Assembly: GCA_947499275.1 (NCBI GenBank) | Contig: CANMNM010000001.1 | Location: 1-42,339 of the forward strand | Source of the DNA: Actinomycetota bacterium | GTDB taxonomy: Bacteria; Actinomycetota; Actinomycetes; S36-B12 | DNA length: 42,339 nucleotides | Direction: 5' to 3' | Part shown: piece after piece, positions 22,122 to 29,798 of the stretch | How positions within the stretch are numbered: position 1 is the first letter of the stretch | Layout of the letters: every line of letters begins with the position of its first letter | Program-made: the position numbers and the translations under genes | The notes under the pieces: generated by a model | Database searches by the model: none | What the model was told of the DNA's origin: nothing | The model's input: only the letters and a program-made list of their open reading frames with translations

Positions 22122-23129
22122 ATGGGCCCAAAGGACACTGCCCGAGCACAACTTGATGACGTTGCAGCAGCTGTGGCAGGTAATAGCGCCATTGCGGCCA
22201 AGCGCGAAATAGGTCTCGTCAGCGAGGCCTTAGGGTCGTCGGGTTTCGTCGAGGGTCCCGGGGATGACGGCGCGGCCATTGCGATTGGTCACACACTAGG
22301 AATCGTATGCGGAGAAGCAATGTGGCCACCATTTGTCGCGGCAGACCCTCGCGGGGCTGGAATAGCCGCAATTCTTGCCAACGTAAACGACGTTGCTGCG
22401 ATGGGTGGCCTGCCCTTGGCAATTGTTGACACCATAGCTGCGGATGAAGCCACAGCGCGTGAAATTCTCAGTGGTCTCGCCTATGCCTCATCCTTGTACC
22501 GAGTCCCCATTGTTGGCGGACACCTCACGCTCACAGATGGGCCGCCCAGCTTGTCTGCATTTGCGCTCGGCCACACTGACAATCTTTTATCGACCACGAA
22601 TGTTATGGCAGGTCAAGATCTTGTCGTGGCCGCGTGCATTGAAGGATCAATGCATCCAAAATTCCCGTTCTTTGCTTCTTTTACTGAACGAGGCGACAGT
22701 CTCGGTGATGACGTGCGTCTTCTGGCACAAATTGCCAAAGACGGCATTGCTGTCGCCGCCAAGGACATCAGCATGGCCGGACTTATCGGCTCACTGGCCA
22801 TGCTCTTGGAGTGGGGGTCTTTCGGTGCAGAGCTCAACCTCGACGTGCTCCCAAGGCCTGAAGGCGTCTCGCTGGCTGACTGGTGCAACTGTTTCCCATG
22901 CTTTGGGTTCATCATGTGCTGTGAACCATCCAGAACTAATGAATGCGTCGAAGTTTTCACTCGCACCGGTCTCGCAGCTGCCAAAGTTGGGTCCATAAAT
23001 GGCTCAGGCAGCATCGAGATCCTCGCTGGCGGAGAACGCCGAGAGGTAATGAATTTGCTTGAAGAGACGGTTACCGGCCTAGTTCGATCACCGAGTAACA
23101 GCTCAGCAGTTCCCGTGAAAAACACCTAG
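22122..23129 (+). CDS. AIR-synthase-related protein, Sll0787 type (Nit1C set)
   Basis: This 335-residue protein has the PurM/ThiL ATP-binding fold as in the sll0787 family. It has GPGDDGAAIAIG near residue 45, ANVNDVAAMGGLPLAIVDTIA, VPIVGGHLTLTDGP, HPKFPFFASF, AAKDISMAGLIGSLAMLLEW and PRPEGVSLADW. Such proteins phosphorylate or cyclise small molecules with ATP; the Nit1C substrate is unknown. I place the start at the ATG at 22122, five bases after a perfect GGAGG (22112-22116); the frame is open further upstream but there runs antisense to the ComA-like gene. It is divergent from the seven-gene operon, with an 83-base gap that contains TATACT and TACGCGTA. Confidence 0.88.
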   Translation: MGPKDTARAQLDDVAAAVAGNSAIAAKREIGLVSEALGSSGFVEGPGDDGAAIAIGHTLGIVCGEAMWPPFVAADPRGAGIAAILANVNDVAAMGGLPLAIVDTIAADEATAREILSGLAYASSLYRVPIVGGHLTLTDGPPSLSAFALGHTDNLLSTTNVMAGQDLVVAACIEGSMHPKFPFFASFTERGDSLGDDVRLLAQIAKDGIAVAAKDISMAGLIGSLAMLLEWGSFGAELNLDVLPRPEGVSLADWCNCFPCFGFIMCCEPSRTNECVEVFTRTGLAAAKVGSINGSGSIEILAGGERREVMNLLEETVTGLVRSPSNSSAVPVKNT

Positions 23130-23194
23130 TTTTTTTATTTCTTGGCGCAAATATAACGAACTGGCTGACTTCGGGGTCCGAAATGTGTACTTTT

Positions 23195-23217
23195 GTGTAT
23201 ACACCAAGTCGTATAAT
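23195..23217 (+). promoter_or_regulatory. Candidate promoter and palindrome before the AmiS-like gene
   Basis: TATAAT at 23212-23217 is a perfect -10 box. A 10-base palindrome GTGTATACAC (23195-23204) sits just upstream, where the -35 element would be, so a dimeric regulator could block or replace -35 recognition. No good -35 hexamer is visible. It lies 33 bases before the chosen ATG. Confidence 0.45.
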
Positions 23218-23249
23218 GAATGTGCGGCTTACAATCATTGGAGATGAGA

Positions 23250-23780
23250 ATGCCCCCTATTACGATGGTATTCATACTTACAGGACTTGCAGTCTTCACG
23301 CAAGCGATGTTCTTTCTTGGCATAGGAGCAAGCGCTGAGGAAGGTAAAAAGAGCCCGATTATCCCAGTTGGATACATTTCTGTACTAGCAGGAATTGTCA
23401 ACCTGGTCGTCGGTGTTTACATTACCGTGGTCAGGCCGATAGAAGATGATCCTTCACTACTGCTCGCTGGCCTTATCGGATTCTACGGTTTGTTCTTCAT
23501 TGCCTTAGGTCTCGCGGAAATTCTGGGCCTTGACCTTCGGGTTATTGGCAACCTAGCTATTCCAACCGCGATCCTTCCGCTGTTTTGGATTAACTTCTTC
23601 TCAGGAAGCACAACCTTTACGTTGATCCTTATCTGGTGGACCATCGCGTTCCTCTCCATTACATTGACCACGTACGGGAAGCTGCAAGCACGGGCCTTGG
23701 GAGTCATCTTGATGCTCACCGCGGTCTTCACCTTCTTCCTCGTTCCAGTGTTCTTCGTCATGGGTTGGAACCTGCCTTAA
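23250..23780 (+). CDS. Probable AmiS/UreI-type amide or urea channel
   Basis: This 176-residue protein is almost entirely membrane-embedded, with six to seven helices: VFILTGLAVFTQAMFFLGIG, PVGYISVLAGIVNLVVGVYI, LLLAGLIGFYGLFFIALGLAEIL, a short helix, TLILIWWTIAFLSITLTTYGKL and a last pair ending in VPVFFVMGW. The order, the length, the loop GLDLRVIGNL after helix 4 and the IWW...GK segment resemble the AmiS/UreI family of amide and urea channels. Such a channel fits next to nitrile hydratase (amide product) and carbamoyl chemistry. The call is by pattern only and could be wrong. The ATG at 23250 has GGAG six bases upstream; ATGs at 23244 and 23220 are alternatives. Confidence 0.55.
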   Translation: MPPITMVFILTGLAVFTQAMFFLGIGASAEEGKKSPIIPVGYISVLAGIVNLVVGVYITVVRPIEDDPSLLLAGLIGFYGLFFIALGLAEILGLDLRVIGNLAIPTAILPLFWINFFSGSTTFTLILIWWTIAFLSITLTTYGKLQARALGVILMLTAVFTFFLVPVFFVMGWNLP

Positions 23781-23787
23781 TCGCTGA

Positions 23788-23851
23788 CGCCTCCGACTGT
23801 TCGCTCTCTTATTTGATGGCACAGTCTTATCTGATAGCACAGTCGGAGGCG
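23788..23851. terminator. Long-loop inverted repeat after the AmiS-like gene
   Basis: Arms CGCCTCCGACTGT (23788-23800) and its complement (23839-23851) form a 13-bp stem around a 38-base loop. The loop side repeats TGATRGCACAGTC (23814-23826 and 23832-23844). It begins eight bases after the stop codon and may end the transcript, although no U-run follows. The stretch from here to 23954 holds no gene that I can see. Confidence 0.45.
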
Positions 23852-23954
23852 CTTCAGCTCATTGTTTCGCTGTAGCTTGGATCAATTACCCGTAATTTGT
23901 TAGGGTGATGGAAACGAGGATGCGGCTCACCCCGAAACATTGATCCAGATAAAT

Positions 23955-23992
23955 GAAACCCGGTTACCTCAGTGAAGAGGTAACCGGGTTTC
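23955..23992. terminator. Bidirectional hairpin terminator, copy 2
   Basis: This is identical over all 38 bases to 901-938: a 16-bp perfect stem with a 6-base loop. On the minus strand it follows the second FAS1 gene by 45 bases and is followed by ATTTAT. It marks the right junction of the accessory island. Confidence 0.85.
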
Positions 23993-24037
23993 GGTACAAA
24001 TCAGTTAACTATAAGAACCGAACTTAAATGACCGAAC

Positions 24038-24634
24038 TTACGGCATTGTCAGCGCAGCAACATCGACATCTGCTGGGACGAGCACAGCGTCGATTACGTG
24101 GATAACACCGTTACTTGCAAGAACATCGGCGGTAACAACGTTGGCTCCGTTAACAGTGACACCGTTTGCTGTCGAGAGAGTTACGTTCTGTCCTTCAACG
24201 GTTGCGACGTCACCGTCTGCAATGTCAGCAGCCAGAACCGTGCCTGGAACAACGTGGTAGGTCAGAATCTTGACGAGAGCATCTTTGTTCTCTGGGAGCA
24301 ACAGTGCGTCAAGAACGCCTGCTGGGAGCGCTGCGAAAGCCGCATTTGTTGGTGCGAACACGGTGAAGGGACCTTCGCCACTAAGTGTTTCGACTAGACC
24401 AGCCGCACTGACTGCAGCTACCAAAGTGCTGAAATCTGGGTTTGATGAAGCAACGTCAACAATTGTCCCGACGCTGGCCTCTCCGACCATTTCATCAGCC
24501 TCTTCGATAGCAGACTCTTCAACCGCAGCGCTTGACTCAGTTGTTGCTTCCTCTGATGAACTGCTGCATGCTGACAAAGTCAGTGCTGCTGCAACGGCTA
24601 CTACCGCAATTGCGGTGCGACGCATAACTCGCAT
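24038..24634 (-). CDS. FAS1 (fasciclin-domain) lipoprotein, copy 2
   Basis: The 198-residue paralogue of the protein at 970-1575 has the same MRVMRRT signal peptide, the LSAC lipobox, an acidic Ser/Glu-rich linker and one FAS1 domain (TVFAPTNAAFAALP, ILTYHVVPG, GVIHVIDAVLVP). Most differences lie in the linker and in the strand after IADGD. Its start has CTCCTT complementarity (AAGGAG on the minus strand) seven bases before the ATG. It is lipid-anchored on the outer face of the membrane; the ligand is unknown. Confidence 0.9.
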   Translation of the reverse strand: MRVMRRTAIAVVAVAAALTLSACSSSSEEATTESSAAVEESAIEEADEMVGEASVGTIVDVASSNPDFSTLVAAVSAAGLVETLSGEGPFTVFAPTNAAFAALPAGVLDALLLPENKDALVKILTYHVVPGTVLAADIADGDVATVEGQNVTLSTANGVTVNGANVVTADVLASNGVIHVIDAVLVPADVDVAALTMP

Positions 24635-24828
24635 TTATTTCTCCTTGATATTTGGGATTTTTCTGAATTTTCATGGTAAGTAACAAATGCAATTACGGCA
24701 AACGCAAACATCGCCAAACACCAAAAGTTAACCAAAATGCCATGATTTGGGCCCTTTTCGCGGGTGTTTTCGAGGAAAAACGTGACATAAAATACAAGGT
24801 GCCGATCGGCCTATTTCCTCCAACGTAC

Positions 24829-25398
24829 CTAGGAAGTAACGCCCGTATAAATGAGCACTGAACCAAAGATGAAGAACAGGACTGCTGCGCCGATCTTGAT
24901 GACCTTTTCCGGCAATGCCTTTCCCAGCAGTACGCCAACGCCAATTGCAAGGACATCAGCGGCGACCATCCCTAAAGTTGAACCAACCCAGGTACCGAAC
25001 CAACCTTCAGTGGTGGCAAGGGTGACAGTTGCGAGCATCGTCTTGTCACCAAGTTCAGCTAGGAAGAAGGCGATCGCGACAGCAAAGAATGCGGGTCGGT
25101 TTGAGCGGGACGCTTTTGATTCCTCGTCTTCGCTGAGCTTGTCACCGCGCAAGGTCCATAGGCCAAAGAAAACAAAAGCTAATCCAGCTGCGATGTTGAT
25201 TGGACCTACCGGCAGGGCAAGCCCAATGACGTTACCCACAGCAACGGAGAACAAATGAACAACGGCTGTCGCCACAGTTATCGCAGCGACCACGGTCCAA
25301 AACTTGTAGCGGGTTGCAAAGGTCATCGCCATGAGTTGTGACTTATCACCCAGTTCGGCGACGAAAATAACGGCGAAACTAAGTAGGAAAGCGTCCAT
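24829..25398 (-). CDS. GDT1/TMEM165 (UPF0016) family cation exporter
   Basis: The 189-residue membrane protein has six predicted helices in two repeats, each with the family motif E-x-G-D-(K/R)-(T/S): AELGDKSQLMAMTFATRY near residue 15 and AELGDKTMLATVTLATTE near residue 114. The acidic motifs form the cation path; bacterial members (such as MneA) export manganese and eukaryotic ones move Ca2+ or Mn2+. A charged cytoplasmic loop (RGDKLSEDEESKASRSNR) joins the repeats. The leader is about 180 bases long, but I see no match to the yybP-ykoY manganese riboswitch. Confidence 0.9.
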   Translation of the reverse strand: MDAFLLSFAVIFVAELGDKSQLMAMTFATRYKFWTVVAAITVATAVVHLFSVAVGNVIGLALPVGPINIAAGLAFVFFGLWTLRGDKLSEDEESKASRSNRPAFFAVAIAFFLAELGDKTMLATVTLATTEGWFGTWVGSTLGMVAADVLAIGVGVLLGKALPEKVIKIGAAVLFFIFGSVLIYTGVTS

Positions 25399-25581
25399 CT
25401 ATTTACGACCCTTCCCTTAGCCACGAATTAGCTGAAGTCGACTGTACAGAGCCCACAGTCGGACATTAGTAAGGTGCCTGCGATCGCCTTGCTTCCCATC
25501 TTTGGTTATTCCCTGACCGAAATACCCCACTGATGAGACGCCCAGTAATGTTGGACTCGTTCTCGAGCTCGCTCAGAACGA

Positions 25582-25653
25582 GCCTCTGTAGCTCAGTGGT
25601 AGAGCAACCGCCTTGTAAGCGGTAGGTCGTCAGTTCAATCCTGACCGGAGGCC
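25582..25653 (+). tRNA. tRNA-Thr (anticodon UGU)
   Basis: A 72-base cloverleaf: acceptor stem GCCTCTG/CGGAGGC with one G-U pair, D-arm GCTC/GAGC, anticodon stem ACCGC/GCGGT with loop CTTGTAA (anticodon TGT, reading ACA), variable loop AGGTC and T-arm GTCAG-TTCAATC-CTGAC. CCA is not encoded. The base after the acceptor stem is C, unusual for a discriminator. A 7-8-bp inverted repeat (25556-25582) touches the 5' end. Confidence 0.93.
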
Positions 25654-25696
25654 CTGGGAGCAAATGCATGTGGACATTGCTAGATATGCTCGTTAA

Positions 25697-26833
25697 GTGG
25701 CGGTAGACCGACTCTATTCAGACCTTCTCCCCGGAGAAAACTTCAGTGGCGCACTGAGAATGCGGCCGGACGGCATCGGCTCGTATAAGCACATTGCTCG
25801 CGTTGCAATCGCCGCAACAATTGCATGGCTTATCGCAACCAATCTTTCCCAGAGCACACTCGGCATTTTCGCGCCAATTACGACCCTACTTGTTGTCCAA
25901 GCCTCGCCATGGTCCACTTTAGGAATTTCGGCACAGCGCATTGTAGGAACCGGCCTTGGTGTCTTAGGTGCGTCAATTTGGGTAAATCTGCTGGGACTTT
26001 CATGGTGGACATTCGGGGTTGGTGTTCTCATCTCGCTCATCATTGCGCGGCTGTTGCCATTTTCCGTGGGCGGCCAGATCCAAATTCCCATTGCGGTGAT
26101 CTTTGTTCTCGCAATTGGGCCGAATTCAATGGAGCAGGATTTGTGGCGGGTTCTTGACGTTGGCATCGGCGGTGTTGTCGGGATTGCGGCCGTACTGATC
26201 TGGCCAGCAAAACCACCCGTAGCATTATTTCTCAACTCCATGGCCAAGTACCGGGATGAAATCTATGGGGTACTCAAGGCAATCGGTAATGAATCGGGAA
26301 CCGATCTGCATGGCCGGGTTCACGACTACATTCCCCAAGCCCGCAATCTGCGTGACGGGGGTTTGCAGGCGCGTGAGCAACTGACCCAGGTTTCACAGGG
26401 CACACGAGTCAATTTGCGTGCTGGAAATATTCGCACCCAGCTTCCGCAATTTGCATTGTCACTGCGCCGTCTGTTGGGATTTGCAATTCAAGTGCGTGGA
26501 CTCGCCGGTGTGGCCGATGCACTTTATGACCGACGGTTGCCTGTGGCACTCACACCCGAGCATTTGAATGAACTCATCAACTCGCTATTGGAGCAAGCCC
26601 ACACCGTTATGGGCGGTCCGGGTGAGCCAATCGTGCTTTCTGGGGATGCGGGTGCAGTAGACACAAGTGATTTAGCAGGAATGATACGAGATACTGCTGC
26701 GAATTTCGTCGCTGAGTTTGGCGCTGTCCCTTCTTTGTTGGAGGCTATCGCCATGCTCGGTCGATTCGATTATTTGCGATCGCAGGTGCAGGCCTATGGA
26801 TCGGGTGCTCATATTTTCGACGAAGATCTGTGA
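25697..26833 (+). CDS. FUSC / aromatic-acid-exporter-like membrane protein
   Basis: A 378-residue protein of the FUSC/ArAE type. The first 180 residues hold about six membrane helices (ARVAIAATIAWLIATNL, LGIFAPITTLLVVQ, QRIVGTGLGVLGASIWVNLLGLSWWTFGVGVLISLIIARL, then VLDVGIGGVVGIAAVLIWP). The rest is a soluble helical domain facing the cytoplasm. FUSC proteins export aromatic acids or act as half-sized efflux channels; no substrate is visible. It begins 43 bases after the tRNA with GTG and no clear ribosome site; later in-frame ATGs (for example before RPDGIG) are possible starts. It is convergent with rlmB. Confidence 0.8.
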   Translation: MAVDRLYSDLLPGENFSGALRMRPDGIGSYKHIARVAIAATIAWLIATNLSQSTLGIFAPITTLLVVQASPWSTLGISAQRIVGTGLGVLGASIWVNLLGLSWWTFGVGVLISLIIARLLPFSVGGQIQIPIAVIFVLAIGPNSMEQDLWRVLDVGIGGVVGIAAVLIWPAKPPVALFLNSMAKYRDEIYGVLKAIGNESGTDLHGRVHDYIPQARNLRDGGLQAREQLTQVSQGTRVNLRAGNIRTQLPQFALSLRRLLGFAIQVRGLAGVADALYDRRLPVALTPEHLNELINSLLEQAHTVMGGPGEPIVLSGDAGAVDTSDLAGMIRDTAANFVAEFGAVPSLLEAIAMLGRFDYLRSQVQAYGSGAHIFDEDL

Positions 26834-26883
26834 GTCACCAAAAGCAATGCATTTCCAATCCGAGACCAACCGGTGGTGAGAAC

Positions 26884-27846
26884 TTACTTGTAATTGCGTG
26901 CGCGGAACATGTCCTGCAAAACAACCGATGCGGCGACGGAAGCATTTAACGATTCATTGCCCTTTGCCATTGGGATGTTGACCAACCAGTCGCAGCTCTC
27001 CTTGACCAGACGGGACAGACCGGCCCCCTCGGCGCCAATCACAATCACTACCGGGTCTCTCCACGTGTCGGCCTTGATTTCTTGCAGCGGTGTTGCGCCC
27101 TCGGCTGCAAGTCCGATCACGGTGAAACCAACCTTTTGAAGTGAGATCAGTGAGCGATTTAGGTTGGTGACTTGGGCAACCTTGATTCTTGTGAGCGCTC
27201 CAGCCGAAGACTTCCAAGCCGTCGCGGTCACACCAACACTGCGTCGCTCGGGGAGCAAGATTGCTTCGGCGCCAAATGCTGCGGCCGATCGAGAGATCGC
27301 TCCCAGGTTACGTGGGTCGGTGAGACCATCACAGGCAATAATGCAACGTGAGGATTCAATAGATTTAAGGTCCGCGTACTTGTATTCGGGGACAGTGAGA
27401 ACAAGTCCTTGGTGCACACCGCCGTCACTCATGCGATCCAATTCTGCGCGCGGGACTTCCATGAGCGGGATCCCCAAAGACACGGCAGTTTTCATAGCCT
27501 CGCGCCATCGGTCATCGGTATCTGCTTTTGACTGAACATAGAGAGCATTTGCGGGAACTTTCGCACGCAAAGCCTCAACGACGGAGTTGCGTCCCATGAG
27601 CAGACTGGCGACCCGGGCCTTAGTTCGCTCAACCCTGCGGCCACCACTTCCCTCAGGATTAGTTGCAGCGCGCCGTTCAGCCGCCTTCTTTTGCTTGGCC
27701 TTGGGGTGATGCGGGCGATCAACCGCTTTGGGTGTTGGTCCTCGACCACCGAGTTTGTCTTTGCGGTTTCCGCCAGAGCCCGTGCTTGCACCCTTCTTGG
27801 ACCCTGGGGTGCGCATTGCACCGCGACGTTGGGAGTTACCAGCCAT
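26884..27846 (-). CDS. rlmB: 23S rRNA (guanosine-2'-O-)-methyltransferase RlmB (TrmH/SpoU family)
   Basis: A 320-residue SPOUT methyltransferase. The N-terminal 75 residues are a basic Gly/Arg/Lys-rich tail. Next come the substrate-binding domain (LLMGRNSVVEALRAKVPANALYV) and the knotted catalytic domain with motif 1 CDGLTDPRNLGAISRSAAAFG, motif 2 VIGAEGAGLSRLV and motif 3 IPMAKGNESLNASVAASVVL. It methylates the ribose of G2251 (E. coli numbering). The start codon shares one base with the cysS stop (TAATG), as is usual for actinobacterial cysS-rlmB pairs. Confidence 0.95.
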   Translation of the reverse strand: MAGNSQRRGAMRTPGSKKGASTGSGGNRKDKLGGRGPTPKAVDRPHHPKAKQKKAAERRAATNPEGSGGRRVERTKARVASLLMGRNSVVEALRAKVPANALYVQSKADTDDRWREAMKTAVSLGIPLMEVPRAELDRMSDGGVHQGLVLTVPEYKYADLKSIESSRCIIACDGLTDPRNLGAISRSAAAFGAEAILLPERRSVGVTATAWKSSAGALTRIKVAQVTNLNRSLISLQKVGFTVIGLAAEGATPLQEIKADTWRDPVVIVIGAEGAGLSRLVKESCDWLVNIPMAKGNESLNASVAASVVLQDMFRARNYK

Positions 27847-29273
27847 TAGTTCGATTCCTTAGATTGCGGGGCGCGAATACTAAATCGCACACCCTCTTTT
27901 GTGTCTTCAAGAGCGATGCCAATTCGATCCAGTTCATTACGAATCGCATCTGCTGCTTCAAAGTCTTTACGTGCGCGAGCATCGGCTCGTTGATCAATTG
28001 CCACCTGCACCAGTTGCCCGATAATTTCTTGGTTCCCTGACTGCTCTTGCTTCCATTGCGAATCTAGGGGGTTCATGCCCAGCACGTCGAGCATACTTAC
28101 AACAGAGATCAGATCCCCTCTGACCGCTTCGGCACTGCCATCTGCACTGCCCTCGGCAAGCTTGGTATTTGCCGCTCGGACAACCTCATGAATTACTGCG
28201 ATGGCATTGGGGACACCAAAGTCGTTGTTCATTTCAATGTCAAACTTCTCGGCGCGCGCAGTGCCGTCAACGTCAACTTCAGAAATATTCAGCGCTTCCA
28301 TCGCTCGGGTAATAAATCCACGAATTCTTTCAAAACCAATTCCTGCTTCTTGAACCGCTGAGTCGGAAAACTCCAACATGGAGCGGTAATGCGAGCCTGC
28401 CAAGTAGTAACGCAGGTGAAGTGCCGGAATGCGAGTGAGTACTTCACTCACTAACAGTGAATTGCCAAGTGACTTGCTCATTTTTTCACCGGCGGTCGTC
28501 ACCCAAGCGTTATGCATCCAGTACTGGGCGAACGGATCGCCTGCCGCTTTTGATTGTGCAATCTCGTTTTCGTGGTGCGGGAAAATCAAATCAATCCCGC
28601 CCCCGTGAATATCAAATGACGTGCCTAAATATTTACGAGCCATTGCTGAACATTCGATGTGCCAACCGGGACGACCAGGACCCCACGGCGTGTCCCAGTG
28701 TGGTTCATCTGGTTTTGCCGCTTTCCACATTGCAAAATCGCGTGGATCACGTTTACCGAGCGCAACCGCGTCATTGGCGGCTAACATGTCATCAATTTTT
28801 TGGCCGCTTAAAGATCCGTAGGAAGGATCCGAACGAACATCGAAGTAAACATCACCTGCTTGAGCGTATCCGTGATTCGCATCAATGATCTCCTGCATCA
28901 TGTCGATCATTTCGGGGATGTGACCGGTTGCGCGTGGCTCAGCCGTTGGCGGAAGACACCCGAGTGCGTCGTATGCGGCCGTGAATGCGCGTTCGTTTTT
29001 AAAGGCAACAACCCAATAAGGAACGTCATCGTGCCCAGCATTATGAATAATTTTGTCGTCAATGTCGGTCACGTTGCGGACGAATGTGACGCTATAGCCA
29101 GCGGCGGTAAGCCAACGCCGGACAACGTCAAAAGCAATTCCACTGCGAATATGACCAACATGCGGCGGGGCCTGAACCGTGGCCCCACACAGATATATGC
29201 CGACCTTGCCACTCTCAAGGGGCACAAAATCCCGCAGGGAGCGCGTTGACGTGTCATAAATCCGTAAAGTCAC
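27846..29273 (-). CDS. cysS: Cysteinyl-tRNA synthetase
   Basis: This 475-residue class I synthetase has YLCGATVQAPPHVGHIRSG (HIGH motif as HVGH plus the first zinc cysteine), RNVTDIDDKII, WHIECSAMARKYLG, GGGIDLIFPHHENE (further zinc ligands) and KMSKSLGN for ATP. The length and the C-terminal anticodon-binding domain (ARKDFEAADAIRNELDRIGI) separate it from the shorter mycothiol ligase MshC. Usual members read GPTV and HIGN; the GATVQ and HVGH variants are conservative. It lies between ispF and rlmB in the common actinobacterial order. Confidence 0.95.
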   Translation of the reverse strand: MTLRIYDTSTRSLRDFVPLESGKVGIYLCGATVQAPPHVGHIRSGIAFDVVRRWLTAAGYSVTFVRNVTDIDDKIIHNAGHDDVPYWVVAFKNERAFTAAYDALGCLPPTAEPRATGHIPEMIDMMQEIIDANHGYAQAGDVYFDVRSDPSYGSLSGQKIDDMLAANDAVALGKRDPRDFAMWKAAKPDEPHWDTPWGPGRPGWHIECSAMARKYLGTSFDIHGGGIDLIFPHHENEIAQSKAAGDPFAQYWMHNAWVTTAGEKMSKSLGNSLLVSEVLTRIPALHLRYYLAGSHYRSMLEFSDSAVQEAGIGFERIRGFITRAMEALNISEVDVDGTARAEKFDIEMNNDFGVPNAIAVIHEVVRAANTKLAEGSADGSAEAVRGDLISVVSMLDVLGMNPLDSQWKQEQSGNQEIIGQLVQVAIDQRADARARKDFEAADAIRNELDRIGIALEDTKEGVRFSIRAPQSKESN

Positions 29274-29315
29274 TGTGCAAACATTACTAGTGCGCAGATT
29301 TGGGCTTGTAAACGC

Positions 29316-29798
29316 TTATTTTCCTATGACGCTGGCAACCGCAATTGCCGCGATTCCCTCACCACGGCCGGTGAGCCCAAGGCCATCGGTCGTGGTTCCC
29401 GAGACTCGAACGGGCGCACCGATGGCGGCGCTGAGGACGTCCTCGGCCTCTTGCCTTCGAGTTCCCACTTTTGGTGAGTTGCCAATTACTTGGACGCAGA
29501 CGTTCACAATTGAGAATTGATGCCCGTTAACCAACTGAGCAACATGGGACACCAGACTCACACCGGAAGCGTCGGCCCATTGCGGATCCCCCGTTCCAAA
29601 AACTGCGCCAAGATCCCCAAGCCCCGCTGCCGATAAAAGCGCGTCGCAAATTGCGTGAGATGCGACGTCAGCGTCCGAGTGACCGTCGAGTCCTGGCTCA
29701 CCGGGCCAAAGCAGACCGGCAATCCACAATGGTCGACCGGGAGCGAACGCATGCACGTCCGTGCCAATACCTACGAACGGGTATTTAGGTGATGACAC
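29316..29798 (-). CDS. ispF: 2-C-methyl-D-erythritol 2,4-cyclodiphosphate synthase
   Basis: The 160-residue protein has the metal and substrate residues of IspF: GIGTDVHAF with Asp/His ligands near the start, DGHSDADVASHAICDALLSAAGLGD with the second His, and a C-terminal VSGTTTDGLGLTGRGEGIAA. It forms methylerythritol cyclodiphosphate in the non-mevalonate isoprenoid pathway. I place the start at the GTG at 29798, since AAGGG precedes it by six bases and the length is then normal; it overlaps the ispD end by 14 bases. Confidence 0.93.
   Translation of the reverse strand: MSSPKYPFVGIGTDVHAFAPGRPLWIAGLLWPGEPGLDGHSDADVASHAICDALLSAAGLGDLGAVFGTGDPQWADASGVSLVSHVAQLVNGHQFSIVNVCVQVIGNSPKVGTRRQEAEDVLSAAIGAPVRVSGTTTDGLGLTGRGEGIAAIAVASVIGK

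Larger units (their letters stand above)
23955..24713. repeat. Long direct repeat, right copy (terminator + FAS1 gene + upstream region)
   Basis: This is the counterpart of 901-1653 in the same orientation. Identity is complete in the hairpin, high in the FAS1 domain and signal peptide, and partial in the linker and upstream region. Recombination between the copies would remove about 23 kb, that is the whole nitrile hydratase/Nit1C/AllFGH island. Confidence 0.85.

Noticed and set aside
25399..25581. Possible manganese riboswitch before the GDT1-family gene
   Set aside because: I looked for the conserved yybP-ykoY sequence blocks in the leader and did not find them.
25466..25669. A 67-codon open frame on the minus strand across the tRNA
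   Set aside because: It is antisense to the tRNA-Thr gene and reads the typical false peptide produced by tRNA sequences.
25714..26247. 177-codon minus-strand frame opposite the FUSC gene
   Set aside because: The plus-strand frame has clear membrane helices; the opposite frame is rich in Pro/Thr/Met, as expected for a shadow.
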